Positions 24,466 to 34,721 of a stretch of DNA of 56,563 bases are shown piece by piece. Source of the DNA: Glutinoglossum americanum (Eukaryota > Ascomycota > Geoglossomycetes > Geoglossales > Geoglossaceae); assembly GCA_020080175.1 (NCBI GenBank), contig JAGHQL010000177.1:1-56563 (forward strand), in the 5' to 3' direction. The notes under the pieces were generated by a model that was not told the origin of the DNA, searched no databases, and saw only the letters and a list, made by a program, of their open reading frames with translations. How positions within the stretch are numbered: the stretch's first letter is position 1; every line of letters starts with the position of its first letter. Both the position numbers and the translations under genes were made by a program.

Positions 24466-24991
24466 GGGTTTATTCTATAATACTAGTATTGTCTATTATG
24501 AGTTTGTTCTATAATAACAATATCGTTCATACTACTCAATCACTAAGTCTACCAACTTATCTTTTAACACTCTATATATAAAGGCCTCTTATTATTTATC
24601 TTTCTTTCTTATATAGCCTCCTATTCTTAATACTAAATAGGAAGGCCTATCCAGCGACGGCCCAAACATATTGTCGTGTGCGTCCTGCTGGCTCTACGCC
24701 TTCTGGCAGAGGCACCAGATTTATATAAGGACCATCATGCTTTAGTATTCTATGGCGAGCAGCTCATTACCACGACTTTGGTAGCGGCAGCACATAGCAG
24801 CATTTTGCTGCTAATGCTTACTGCCGCTTTCGATTCTACTTCGCCTGGGAGCATATGAGCTCTTAGACATGTCCTCACTAATGTAGTTACTCAAGCAATT
24901 AATCCAATTCGTCCTATTCTATATACATTGTGCCTCCGTGACCCCTATTTCTCTAATACTTCACTCCACGAGTCTCTAAGCTCTGCGGCTA
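24466..24991. other. AT-rich left margin of the accessory block
   Basis: Strongly AT-rich at first (24475-24650), then mixed. No gene, terminal inverted repeat or RNA was recognised. It is the 3' flank of the minus-strand DUF6601 gene. Confidence 0.5.
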
Positions 24992-25949
24992 TCAGTGTAT
25001 CCAAGGCTGGAGCGCAAGATCCTGGGCCGCATATTGACGTTTCTTGTATTGTTTTTTATTCCATACCAGCATGTATATCGCATTAAATATGACCAGAACA
25101 AAAACAAACGTAATAACAATGCCCAAGATGGCCAATGGCCCTAAGATAGAAAATATAGTGAAACTATATGATGCAGCATGGAATGTGCTGTTATCCTTCA
25201 ATTGATTCGTGCTAAGTCCGACTTGCATTGCCGTAAGGACGACAGCGACGTAACCAATTACGCCTACTAGCCAGGCAGTATTTCTTTTAAAGAACGTTGA
25301 GTACTGGTGATAGGGGTAGGCGTAGCCACGGACAACATTGGTGAAGCTCTGTGTTAGAGAGCAGAGACGGTATATCCAATTTAGGCGATAAAGACGTAGC
25401 TCCCCGTGGCGGTAGCGAGGATTGATGCCTTCGAATGTGAGGTAATCGATATTCCTGAGGATGGCCTTACTAAGTGATACCCATTCCTCCCAAGAGATCT
25501 CAGGCGGGAGCAGCGCCTTCTCACAGGCGATTTTGAAGTCGCTCTTGTTGCAGACGAGCCACATGTACGACAAAAACAAACTGGCCGCATCCCCATAGAG
25601 CCTGAGGTCCTTGCACAGATTCTCGTTCCAAATTGTGTAAGAAAGAAGGAACTCCGGGAGTGGCTTGAGAAAGATACGAGACTCGTGCCATACAAGATGC
25701 ATGTCCGTATTCTCTGTGATAACAATATCCCGGCCTATCAAGACTTGAGAATGAAGTGGTCGAGCAGGTCGTTCCAGCCCAGCGAACTTCAGGTGTTTGA
25801 CAGGCCGCGTCTCCACTATCGGTTTGCTCTAGGCCCTCATTTCCTACTTGGTAAGCAGCAGGTAGGATCAACCGACGATTTTGAGGTTGAATCGTTGATT
25901 GAGACCCAACCACCGGACCGCTCAAAAGACTTTCATGCTCAGAGAACGG
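24992..25949 (-). pseudogene. DUF6601-family membrane protein, probably frame-disrupted
   Basis: The main open frame (25816-24992, 274 residues) matches the ascomycete DUF6601 family: AGLERPARPLHSQ, GRDIVITENTDMHLVWHESR, FLKPLPEFLL, a middle ISWEEW segment, YRHGELRLYRLNWIYRL, then two C-terminal membrane helices (VGVIGYVAVVLTAMQV and LGPLAILGIVITFVFVLVIF) and a basic tail. Function is unknown. The family's N-terminal segment lies just upstream in another frame (start near 25949: MQGLKTPFSEHE), and the frame of the main body has a stop shortly before KPIVETRPV. No intron of plausible size joins them, so a frameshift near 25825-25840 is the simplest reading; a shorter protein starting at 25816 is the alternative. 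The gene is divergent from the NLR-type gene. Confidence 0.7.
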
Positions 25950-25967
25950 GGTTTTAAGGCCCTGCAT

Positions 25968-26704
25968 GGCTAAAAGATCTTTAGGAATTGTGAGTGATAG
26001 GTAATCTTTCTATAAGTTCTAGAGGTTATATTTCAGTAATCCCACGGTCTAATAGATAGAAGTTGGTAAATACAGAATGGCCCGGCCAGCAATTTTCTGG
26101 ATTGGAAAGAGCGTTTTGGCATCCGCCCAGCCCGTTTTCACACTTCTCATGGATGCTCGTCTTGTTGTTCATGCATCTTTCGGCTAGCTGCATGAGTTGT
26201 GAGGCTCTATGGCCCCCTGGTATCGTGTCTACACCCGCCACAATATGGATGCAGCGACCCAAATAGACTGGCTAATCAAACTGGAACTAACCGCGCGCTA
26301 CAAAACCCCCCCACCAGAAGACAATACAATTAGAGGCCTCTAGTATGAGTCCCATGACTGGCGTAGGCCGCCCCCCGCTACATGATACATAATCCTCTAC
26401 CATACAGCTAGGAGAGTTCTTCCTAGCAGACCTAGTACCGGGCAGCCTACAAAGACGCCATGTGAGGCAAACAATGCAAAAAGACTCTTAAGTGTTCTGG
26501 AACTTTTTGTCGTCAGGTGTATTATTTTGGGTTTATCCCGCCAGGAAAAAATCCCGTGACTTTTGTTCAGGAGCCTCAGTGTACAAGCTAACAACACTAC
26601 TTAACCCAGCTACCATGGCCTGAGTGCTACTTGCTACCCATCTGTCACAGGAACCAAGAATCGCGGACAAGCATGATACTTCAACACATCGCTATGAGGG
26701 ATGA
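25968..26704. other. Spacer between DUF6601 gene and NLR-type gene
   Basis: About 740 bases between the two divergent genes. Short frames are not protein-like and no known repeat was recognised. Promoters for both genes, if ever active, and the missing N-terminal start of the NLR-type gene would lie here. Confidence 0.5.
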
Positions 26705-29700
26705 TTCATTTTTAACGTTCTTACCTTTGGGGTCCCGGTGTTGGTCCTTAGCTTGACATACAATGCCATCCTCCGGTTCTGGGTAGTTCTCTATATAACC
26801 TCCATATGGCTGGCGAGATATCTGGCAAATACAGACATCTCTACCTTATGGATTATCGCCTTTTCCTTTTTTGCGATTTCGACCCTACTATTGATTGTGA
26901 TCGCGGTCTTGCTGTCACCAATCCAAAGACTCCCACTTACGCCATTTCTACAAAAGGCAGACCAACAGTCTATTGATAAAGGCACAGATCTGGCGAATAT
27001 GTATAAGCCGTCTGGGTGAGAGGACGAGATTGATATAGAGTATGAATAATTGCATTACTTGGGAAACTAGATTTTGCACATCTACTGACTTTATTTTCAG
27101 TATCGTTGCTGTGAATGGGCTCGGTGCCCATCCTGAGTGGACGTGGAGGGCGAAAGTCCCCTCGCAGGCTACAGGGAAGAAATATGTAGCGTGGCTGCAA
27201 GAAATACTTCCAAGATCCATCCCAAACACTCGTATCATGCCATTCCGACAGGATTCATCTTATTTGGTCAACGCGCCTAATAGAACTATCTAAGAATGCG
27301 GCCAGCAGCTCTTGGACGAGTTGAACCGAGTGAGGAAAACTGACCAGGTATTTGTTACTAAGATATAGATATGACTTAGTCGTAGGCTCACCCCGCCACA
27401 ACGGGAGAAAAAGCGACCGATTCTTCTTATAGGACATAGCTTCGGGGGAATTGTAGTTAAACAGGTTAGGCAACAACCATACTCTCTCCCTCTCTCTGAA
27501 GATATGTTTACGAATAGTTCTATAGGCTTTGGTCTTAGTGGCAAAGGAGGGGGACCGCTCCCCAAACTATACTTTACTTCGATCGACCTGCGGCATTCCG
27601 TTTTTAGGAACACCGCACGACGGCTCGTGGCCTTCAATCATCGGAAAAGCTGTTATTAGCTTCACTTATTGGATGAGCTCATCTTCAAGTATTATGGGTG
27701 CTATGGGCTATCAGTCAACTCGGCTTCGCATATTGGATAGAGACTTTGCCAATATTTACCCGAAAGAAAATCGGATCACTTGCATCTATGAGACTAAGAA
27801 AACCTATATGTGCGGAATTCCACCGACTGTAAGCACTGAAGTAGAGCTCCTTTGCCCTTCTACTCTAACATCGCTATGTTTAGCTAGTTGTAGATGAACG
27901 TTCTGCAACGATGTCTGGACGTAAACGCATCGCACTCAACACTGACCACTCGGGTCTGAATAAATTTGTATCCGAGGATTCCAACTGTCGAACCGTTGTG
28001 GATAAAATCAAGCAAATGATCGATGACATTACAGAACAAGACGATATCCTCACGTGCCTTGAAAGCCTTCGCCCGGTTGATTGTCGTGCTATGCTCCACA
28101 TGATCTCGAAGCCTGTGGGCAATACATGCGACTAGATAAGAGAAGATGTTAATAGATTTTGTTTTGGCCCGCCCATCTCACCCAAGGCTCTGGTCATCTC
28201 CAGTGGACCGGGTACAAGAAAGTCGGTTCTCTCGCGGTTCATAATATCTAGTGAATAAGCCTATTGAGGTAGCCTATTTCACATCCAGAGAGCACAACGA
28301 TGTAGAGTCGCAGGCCGCACCTGCTATTCGGACGCTGGTCCACCAACTATTAGCCAAGGATCATAAGTTATATCGCCATATTAAAAGCTATTATCTCGAG
28401 AGACTAGCAGGAAGACACGAGTGGACCCTTGACCTCTTATGGGAGGTTTTTGAGAAAATGATGTCTGGTGACCGATCCAAGCGAACTATTATTCTCATCG
28501 ATGCTCTTAATGAATGCGGGCAGGCTACCCGGAAGGACCTCATGCGGAAGCTCTCCTCGAACCCCGACATTACGAAATATTTCCTTATCACAACCCAACG
28601 TTTCCCGGACTTTTCAGACCACTTCCCAAATCATAATCTCGCAGACGTCGATTCTAAGAATGAGGTTAGAAAGAACGTCGAAATTCTGATCGATGATCAG
28701 GTGGAGAAGTTCTTTGCTACTCGCAAATTTGAACCACACGTTCGAGAGGATGTCCGCCAGTGCTTGAGGGATAAAGCCGGCTCCATGTTTCTTTGGGTTT
28801 TACTTGTTACAAACCGCCTAAGGACTTTGTCATCCTCTTCTGCCGGACACATCCTGAATGAGCTGGAGAGTCTGCCTGAGGGTTTGATTTCGATTTACGA
28901 AGCATTATTCAGACGACAACTAGAGGATCATAGGAAAGCGATTACTCAGAAACTTCCATGGATTCTGTACGCACGTCGGCTGCTGAAGGTCGAGGGACTA
29001 CGGGATGCGCTAGCCATGCAAGATTATGATCGTGAAGGTCATGCGAAAAGCTTGGAAGACTGGCGTTCAGGCGGTATAGAAGGAGATTTAAACCGCAATT
29101 TTGGTACTCTTGTCACCATCGATCGATCTACGTTAGAAGTTAAGGCCCGATTTTTCCACGATTCACCAAAGGGCGCTTTGCTCGGCACCGAAAACCCGGC
29201 TAGTCAAGAACTGACCAAAACATGCAAATCTTCCGAAGAGGAGCACGCTGAGATTGGTTCTGTCTGTCTAGATTACCTTGCCGAGATCAAGGTTTTTAGC
29301 GATCATCCGAGGGTGATATTCAAGAGATATCCCTTCTTGGAATACGCTGCACAGAGGTGGCCCGACCATGCTCGGGAGGCCGGTGCCAAAAATTCCAAGA
29401 TTTTAAATTCTTTCCGAAAATTAGCAACCTCAGCCCAAAATATAGAGTTTGCATTTCAAGTGTTTTCACGGACGACAGGTCACGTATTTCCAAGTGACAT
29501 GCCACCACTGCAGATAGCAGCTTACATGGGATTGGAGTGGCTAGCAATTGCACTCATCGAGGACGGTGCTGACATACATCAAACGACCAAGTGGAAGCAA
29601 CATGTTCTACATCGAGCATCAGGAAGTGGTTCTGAAGGCCTTCTTGAACTTCTTTTGGAAAAGGGCATCAAAGTAGATGTGAGGGATAATGCAGAGCAAA

Positions 29701-29999
29701 CTGGATTACACTACGCTGCTCAACGTGGCCAGGCGGGGATGGTTAAGATCTTAATTAAGAAGGGGCTGCAAGTGAACGAACGTGGCCGAAGGGGACTGAC
29801 ACCACTACATTACGCAGCCAACGGTAAACATCTCGACGTCGTCCGGATACTCCTGAATGCCCACGCAAATCCTAGGGAGATAGACAACCGTCGCCAAACC
29901 CCTCTCGAACGTATGCTTGATGCTCATAGAGGAAAGAAAAGTCAAGCTTTCCATGAAGTCAGGTCGGTACTTCTCAAGGCTGAAAATCCAAGTCTATAA
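26705..29999 (+). pseudogene. NLR-type protein gene: TM + alpha/beta-hydrolase + NACHT + ankyrin, broken
   Basis: Fungal STAND/NLR receptors act in self/non-self recognition and cell-death control. Parts in order: two membrane helices (about 26750-26920); an alpha/beta-hydrolase of the SesB/DUF676 type with IVAVNGLGAHPEWTW at 27101, the nucleophile elbow GHSFGGIVVKQ near 27430-27465, GIPFLGTPHDG near 27600 and TDHSGLNKF near 27945; a NACHT part with a degenerate P-loop (SGPGTRKSVLSRF near 28200) and Walker B-like IILIDALNECG near 28490; then at least three ankyrin repeats (29480-29880). Several short introns fit the family pattern. No ATG is visible for the first part, and there are about three disruptions (premature stops and one frame offset), so I call it a pseudogene. 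The 28251-29999 frame alone is 582 residues and could still be transcribed. Confidence 0.8.
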
Positions 30000-30682
30000 T
30001 CTCGAAGGTCGAATTTCGCAGCTAGTTGGGGCGAAACTGATAGCTTATTAGTGTTAATTTTCTATGCATCAGATTGTTACCTGCGGGAGCGCTGGCAGAG
30101 GTGGTTGATTGAGGATGTCCTGCATATAGCTTCGAAAATGACTAGGCCTAGCCACAAATGCCACATTTTCTCTTTTTTTCAAAAAAAATTGTAAGACTCG
30201 TAGGCGTTTTGTGAGTATGTCAAACAGTGTGGTGATTCTATGCATCTCGGCGGTTCGGCGGCGCAACGAAAGCTACACGAAGTATAACGTTATGCTACTA
30301 TTGGTGGGCTCTTTAAAGTCTTCAATATTAAAGTACCTTCATGCAGTCTTAACATCAAGAGTTCTTATATATCAATAGACTCATCATTTTTTTTTTTTCT
30401 TTATGACAGTAATATCGAAATGAGAATATGTAGTTGCAACTAGGTTGAAAATTTCAAGAAGATGATACAAGGCTTGGTCTTGCCTGGAGAGTACCCATAG
30501 TAGATGAGAAGATGGAATATATACATATTTAGAATGGAGAGGGGTGCTGATTCACGCTCCCTTCAGTTTTGTACTTGTGAGGCGTTGAGCGGTACTTAAG
30601 GTAAGTTGTAAGTCGCTTATAGCAGAACGACACGGTGGAAACACCTCCATTTTCGGAGCCCTTTTCATCACGAATACCATTT
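30000..30682. other. Right margin of the accessory block
   Basis: AT-rich, with A and T runs near 30170-30190 and 30386-30401. No gene or terminal repeat was recognised. Confidence 0.5.
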
Positions 30683-31010
30683 AGGATATATATATATGTA
30701 TTAGGTTTTACGAGGTTTAATTGGCTTTTGAGCGTGGTGGCGGGTTGGTATAGCTGCTGTGGTAATGGTACAATGATCACCGTGTTGCGGATGAGGATAG
30801 AGATAATAGATAGACACCCTACCCTCCGCATCCTCCCGCACACTCTCTCTTCTACCCACCAAACCCAATCCAAAACCGCAATATAACAAAACGCATCACG
30901 ACGACCCCCGCCCCTCCCCCTCTTCCTCCTTCCCCCCCAACACCTTCCCCACCCTCTCCCTAATCTCCTCACCAACCCCGTCCTCCCTCCGCCCAGCCAC
31001 CCTAACCCAC
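30683..31010. repeat. Right copy of the direct duplication
   Basis: The intact copy, covering the 3' UTR and last third of the coding region of the minus-strand gene at 30896-31198. See the left copy at 24095-24465 for the alignment landmarks. The homology ends inside the coding region near 31010 while the gene continues, so the left copy is the truncated one. Confidence 0.85.
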
Positions 31011-31198
31011 CCTCTGTCCCTCAAAACCTGCCCGCCGGAGAACAGAAACACCCCCGCGAGGCCGAAGGTATGCCAGTCGAGTTTTCGAGGCGGGAGGGCG
31101 ATCAGGAGCGGGCAGGCGAGGAGGAGGGCGTATGGTAGGGTTTTTTGGAGGGATTGGGATCGGGTGGAGGAGGGAGGGTGCTGTTGGGGAGTGGACAT
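30896..31198 (-). CDS. Small membrane protein, unknown function
   Basis: 100 residues starting at the ATG at 31198 (MSTPQQHPPSSTRSQSLQ). An in-frame upstream ATG at 31288 adds only low-complexity His/Thr sequence, so I prefer the inner one. Two hydrophobic segments (LPYALLLACPLLIAL and FGLAGVFLFSGGQVL) flank PPRKLDWHT. The C-terminus is charged, glycine- and glutamate-rich. The pattern resembles a short conserved ascomycete membrane protein, but I have no name for it. Its 3' end is duplicated at 24095-24465 on the far side of the NLR block, which suggests that block was inserted beside or within the tail of this gene. Confidence 0.62.
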   Translation of the reverse strand: MSTPQQHPPSSTRSQSLQKTLPYALLLACPLLIALPPRKLDWHTFGLAGVFLFSGGQVLRDRGWVRVAGRREDGVGEEIRERVGKVLGGKEEEGEGRGSS

Positions 31199-31641
31199 GG
31201 TGTGCGTTATGGTTGCGGCTGTGGTAGTTGTTGGATGAGGATGATGACGATGATGTGTTTTCAACTTCGTTCGGTGGTTAGTACCCATTTTTTTTTTTCT
31301 CAGAAGAATGAGGATCTCATAAAACCCGCTACTTACCTGCCTTGCTTAACCAACCCAAGTAGTACGTACGCACATAATAACTCTCCCGTTCTCCCTCAAG
31401 CTTTTATTCCGCGAATCGGAAAAAAATTCACCTTCTCCCTTCAGAACACCATCGCCAACACGTAGGGAAAAAAAAAAGGTTCCATATATTTAGCGACCCC
31501 ATACCAATCATCATCCCCCAACCACTCTCCTCTAATTAAAAGGAAAAAAAAAAAAGATCGACAAAACAAAAGATTTAATACAAATGAATTAATCACGCGT
31601 AGGGGGGAAAAGAAAAGGGAGGGGAAAAAAAAAATTATATA
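31199..31641. other. Intergenic between small gene and tRNA
   Basis: 443 bases holding the promoter of the minus-strand small gene and A-rich runs (around 31463-31474, 31543-31556 and 31626-31634). The last A run is the T run of the tRNA terminator on the other strand. No other gene is seen. Confidence 0.55.
31626..31634 (-). terminator. Pol III T-run terminator of tRNA-Ser
   Basis: On the minus strand a run of about nine T lies seven bases past the tRNA 3' end, the usual RNA polymerase III stop signal. Confidence 0.75.
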
Positions 31642-31739
31642 CGTCGCGGACAAGATTCGAACTTGCGCGGCCGAAGCCATAAGATGGCCGAAATTCAATG
31701 AATTCGAGTCTTACCCATTAACCACTCTGGCACCGCGAC
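31642..31739 (-). tRNA. tRNA-Ser(CGA) with a 17-base intron
   Basis: Read on the minus strand. The acceptor stem GTCGCGG pairs perfectly with CCGCGAC, followed by discriminator G. The D arm is CCA..TGG with the GAGTGGTTAA loop. The anticodon stem TAAGA/TCTTA closes only if a 17-base intron (31686-31702) after position 37 is removed, giving loop CT-CGA-A-A. Anticodon CGA is at 31704-31706 and reads codon UCG. A long class II variable arm (GGC-TTCG-GCC) and T arm GCAAG-TTCGAAT-CTTGT fit serine. An intron at this position in tRNA-Ser(CGA) is also known in yeast. The internal B box GTTCGAATC is canonical, the site recognised by the TFIIIC subunit encoded at 1931-9017. Confidence 0.95.
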
Positions 31740-32656
31740 GGTATGATATTTTATCCGTGGCTTATTGGAGCCTTTGTGGGACTAAGCGAGAATCGACACC
31801 GAATCAGGGATAAAACCCCCAAATTCCAGTTCTGGACTAAGAACGTTATAACGATCTTTTCTTCTAGACACACCATCTATTTTTATATTAAAACATACTG
31901 TCACGACGAATCCCGATCGAAGGTCTTATCGAATTATTCTTTTGATTCATTTCTCATGCGTTTGGGGGACGGGTTACATGACGGGGCATCATTTTGGGGA
32001 TATTGAGCGCCTCTATTAAAGAGCAAAAACAGACAATCATTTTTCTCAGATCCCCGAATTACAGGTCCAGGAAACTGAGAACCTGGCCTGTTGGAGGGAA
32101 CAAATGCCGGACATAACGACGTGAATGGCGGCATAAAAGCCAATGGGGTATTTCGGGAATGAGGGGTTTTGGGAGTGATTACATGACGGTGAATCTTGAT
32201 CAACTGGAGGGTTGGGACGTACAGAAGGGGGCAATGACAGGCGCGCATTGTCGAATGTACTTTTGGAGGATGGAAGTAAAAAAAGTAGAGGTGAAGCTTA
32301 GAGCAGACGGAGAAAGAGTATGCGCCCGATATCGGGCCAACGTGGATTAGAACAACATACGGATGCAATCGCGAGGTGAAAGGGGAGGCTGAAGAAACCC
32401 TGCGGAAACCAAGGAAGTCTGCGAGCTAACAAATATCCGCCACTAGCTGCAGAGTAGTCCACCAGATGTTCCGCCAGTTGAAAGTGACCAGATTTGCCAA
32501 CTTTTGACCCCAACTCCACTTCCCTTACCTCCGTCCCTAAGTCTAGCATCACACCGGAACCGTGAACCAACTGCCAACGAATCGAATCCATCTCCCCAGA
32601 AGCCTTGGACATATCGTAATGCTATGTTTGTCAATATGGACCGCGGCGACCCGATC
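31740..32656. other. Intergenic between tRNA and importin alpha
   Basis: 917 bases. The right part should be the importin alpha 3' UTR, and the left part is upstream of the tRNA. Frames such as 31934-32368 (-) lack protein features. Nothing else was recognised. Confidence 0.55.
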
Positions 32657-34721
32657 TTACATGTCCATCGATTCACCGCCGTTGGCAAAGCTGAAACCTG
32701 TTGGCTGAGCGTGGGTCCCGAAGGAGAACGTTCCATCAGCATGCCCTTGAGGCGCGACCTCACTGATATCTCCACCAGCCTCGTCCTCGTCCGAAAAGTA
32801 CTTCTCGATAATGTTGTAGGCCTTCATGTAAATCTCCTCATTGGCATTATTCTGGCTTTCATGTATCTTTTCCATTCCATTAGCTTCTTCGATAAAGAGA
32901 GCATAGCGATTGATACTATCCCCGCCATTAGCTTCACTATGTTCCTTGTCCATCTCTCCCACTTTGAGGATGTTTTCGAGACCGTCGAGCGCGACTTGGA
33001 TGATCTTATTATCTGGGCAGATAAGAAGGTCGCATAACGGCTTAATGCAGCCCTGTTGGACAAGATAGCGGATTTGCTCAGGCTTCTGGAGGCCGCCTGA
33101 AGTAGCATTTGAGATGGCCCAACAAGCCTCCTTCCGAGTCTTGAAGTCACCACTAGAAAGGAGGTTAATCAGGGGAGGGATGATGTTCGCATCGATCACA
33201 GCTTGAATCTGACTTGAATTTCCTGCTGTGATGTTGGAAATGGTCCAACAGGCTTCCTTGCGAATGCCATCCTTGGTAGATCCCAAAAGGGAAAGGAGTG
33301 CGGGAAGGGCACCACAGTTAATAATAACCTGGGTCTGGATATCGTCGCCGGTGACGATATTGCCAACGGATCGGAGAGCTGGGGTCTGCACCGAAGTGGA
33401 TGCATGCATGAGTAGTTCGACAAGGCGGCGAGGAATGCCCGCTTCAATGACCGCCTGGATTTTGTCGTTTGCTCCGTCTGAGAGGTAGGAGATAGCCCAG
33501 CAAGCATCAATCAAAACCTCGTCATCAAGAGAGTACACAAGCTTAGCAAGGACAGGTAGGGCGGGAAGGATCTACGACTAGATGTCAGAAACTGGGGCCA
33601 TCCAAAAGACGAAACCTTGCAAGGAGGGTGGTTCGGTGAGGCTTTGGATGGACTTACCGTATTCCAGTCAGGTTGAGGAGTCTTGCCACGGCAGAAATTA
33701 CTCAAGGTCCAGGTGGCATTGCGAAGCATGCTAAGCTTACGGCTATCGCCCAATAGGGCCAATAGAGGCCGAAGAGCACCGGAGCTGAGAACATAGTCGC
33801 GACAGGTGGGGCTGTCACCAGCAATATTTCCGAGGGCCCAGACTGCTTGCTCTCTAACATCTGGCTCATGGCTGCTCAAAAGTTCAACGAAAATCGGAAC
33901 AGCACCGGCCTCAATAACAACTTGGGTTTGTTGAGCAGAACCGGACGCGATATTGGTCAAAGCCCAGGCAGCTTCGAACTGCACCAAAGTGTGGGGAGAA
34001 CGAAGAAATTCAACAAAACGACTAACAACTCCAGTCTCGATGACTCTCTCGATAGGGGGGTTGCGCTCCTTGGAAAGAAGTTTGCGGAATTTTGTGGTAG
34101 CTTGGATTTGTGCATCGATCTGATCAGAGAACACTCCCTTGACCATTAAGGGGAGTTCCTCATTGAGCTAGATGACATCAAACTGCTTAGCATAGATACC
34201 TTTGGACGAGCCGGTAGAGTCAAATGTCATGACGAAGCCGAAATTCGAGAGCTTTGGCCAGCGAGGGGATCATGGTACATTGACTTGGGGACACATTCGT
34301 GCCAACCGAAAACAAAAACAAGGGAAGCGAACCCGGCGAATAACAAACCCCTCGCAGGTCAAAGTGACGGAAGATAAAAGCGACGCAGCAGGCTCCACAA
34401 AATATTCCAATGCGATATTTAAAGGAGAAAGAACTGCATCTGTAGAATGGAGAATAGGAAAGACAGACTAACCTGGCTTTCGATGTTTCCAGTCTCTTCA
34501 TCACTATCCGGAGAAGCACCCAGCGACACTCCGGGAGCACCTACACCAACATTGCCATCACGAGTGGTGATACCTCTTCGCTTTGCAAGATTCTCTTCGC
34601 GTTTGGCCTTGCGAATCTCAACCTGCTGTTCTTCGCGACGGCGACGGAGCTCGTCAGGTTTGAAAGTGTTCTTCGCCTTGTATTGAGTGCGACGATGTTC
34701 TGGGATAAAGCGCTCCGCCAT
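32657..34721 (-). CDS. Importin alpha (karyopherin alpha, SRP1 family)
   Basis: Adaptor that binds nuclear localisation signals and pairs with importin beta for nuclear import. Exons on the minus strand: 34721-34473, 34167-33658 and 33571-32657, giving 557 residues, the usual size. The N-terminal importin-beta-binding domain ([20 protein letters not shown], then [10 protein letters not shown]) is followed by armadillo repeats with the NLS-binding Trp/Asn ladder: [62 protein letters not shown] and [12 protein letters not shown]. The acidic C-terminus contains [13 protein letters not shown]. Intron 1 is 305 bases, long for this genome; the other is 86. The gene is divergent from POT1. Confidence 0.97.

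Noticed and set aside
24466-30682. Accessory block considered as a DNA transposon or giant mobile element
   Set aside because: No transposase, tyrosine recombinase, reverse transcriptase or terminal inverted repeats were recognised within it; only the host-type NLR and DUF6601 genes are visible.
30529-30975. Minus-strand frame of 148 codons overlapping the small membrane-protein gene
   Set aside because: It is the alternative frame of the Glu/Gly-rich gene end and its 3' UTR. Partial conservation in the left copy reflects DNA duplication, not coding.
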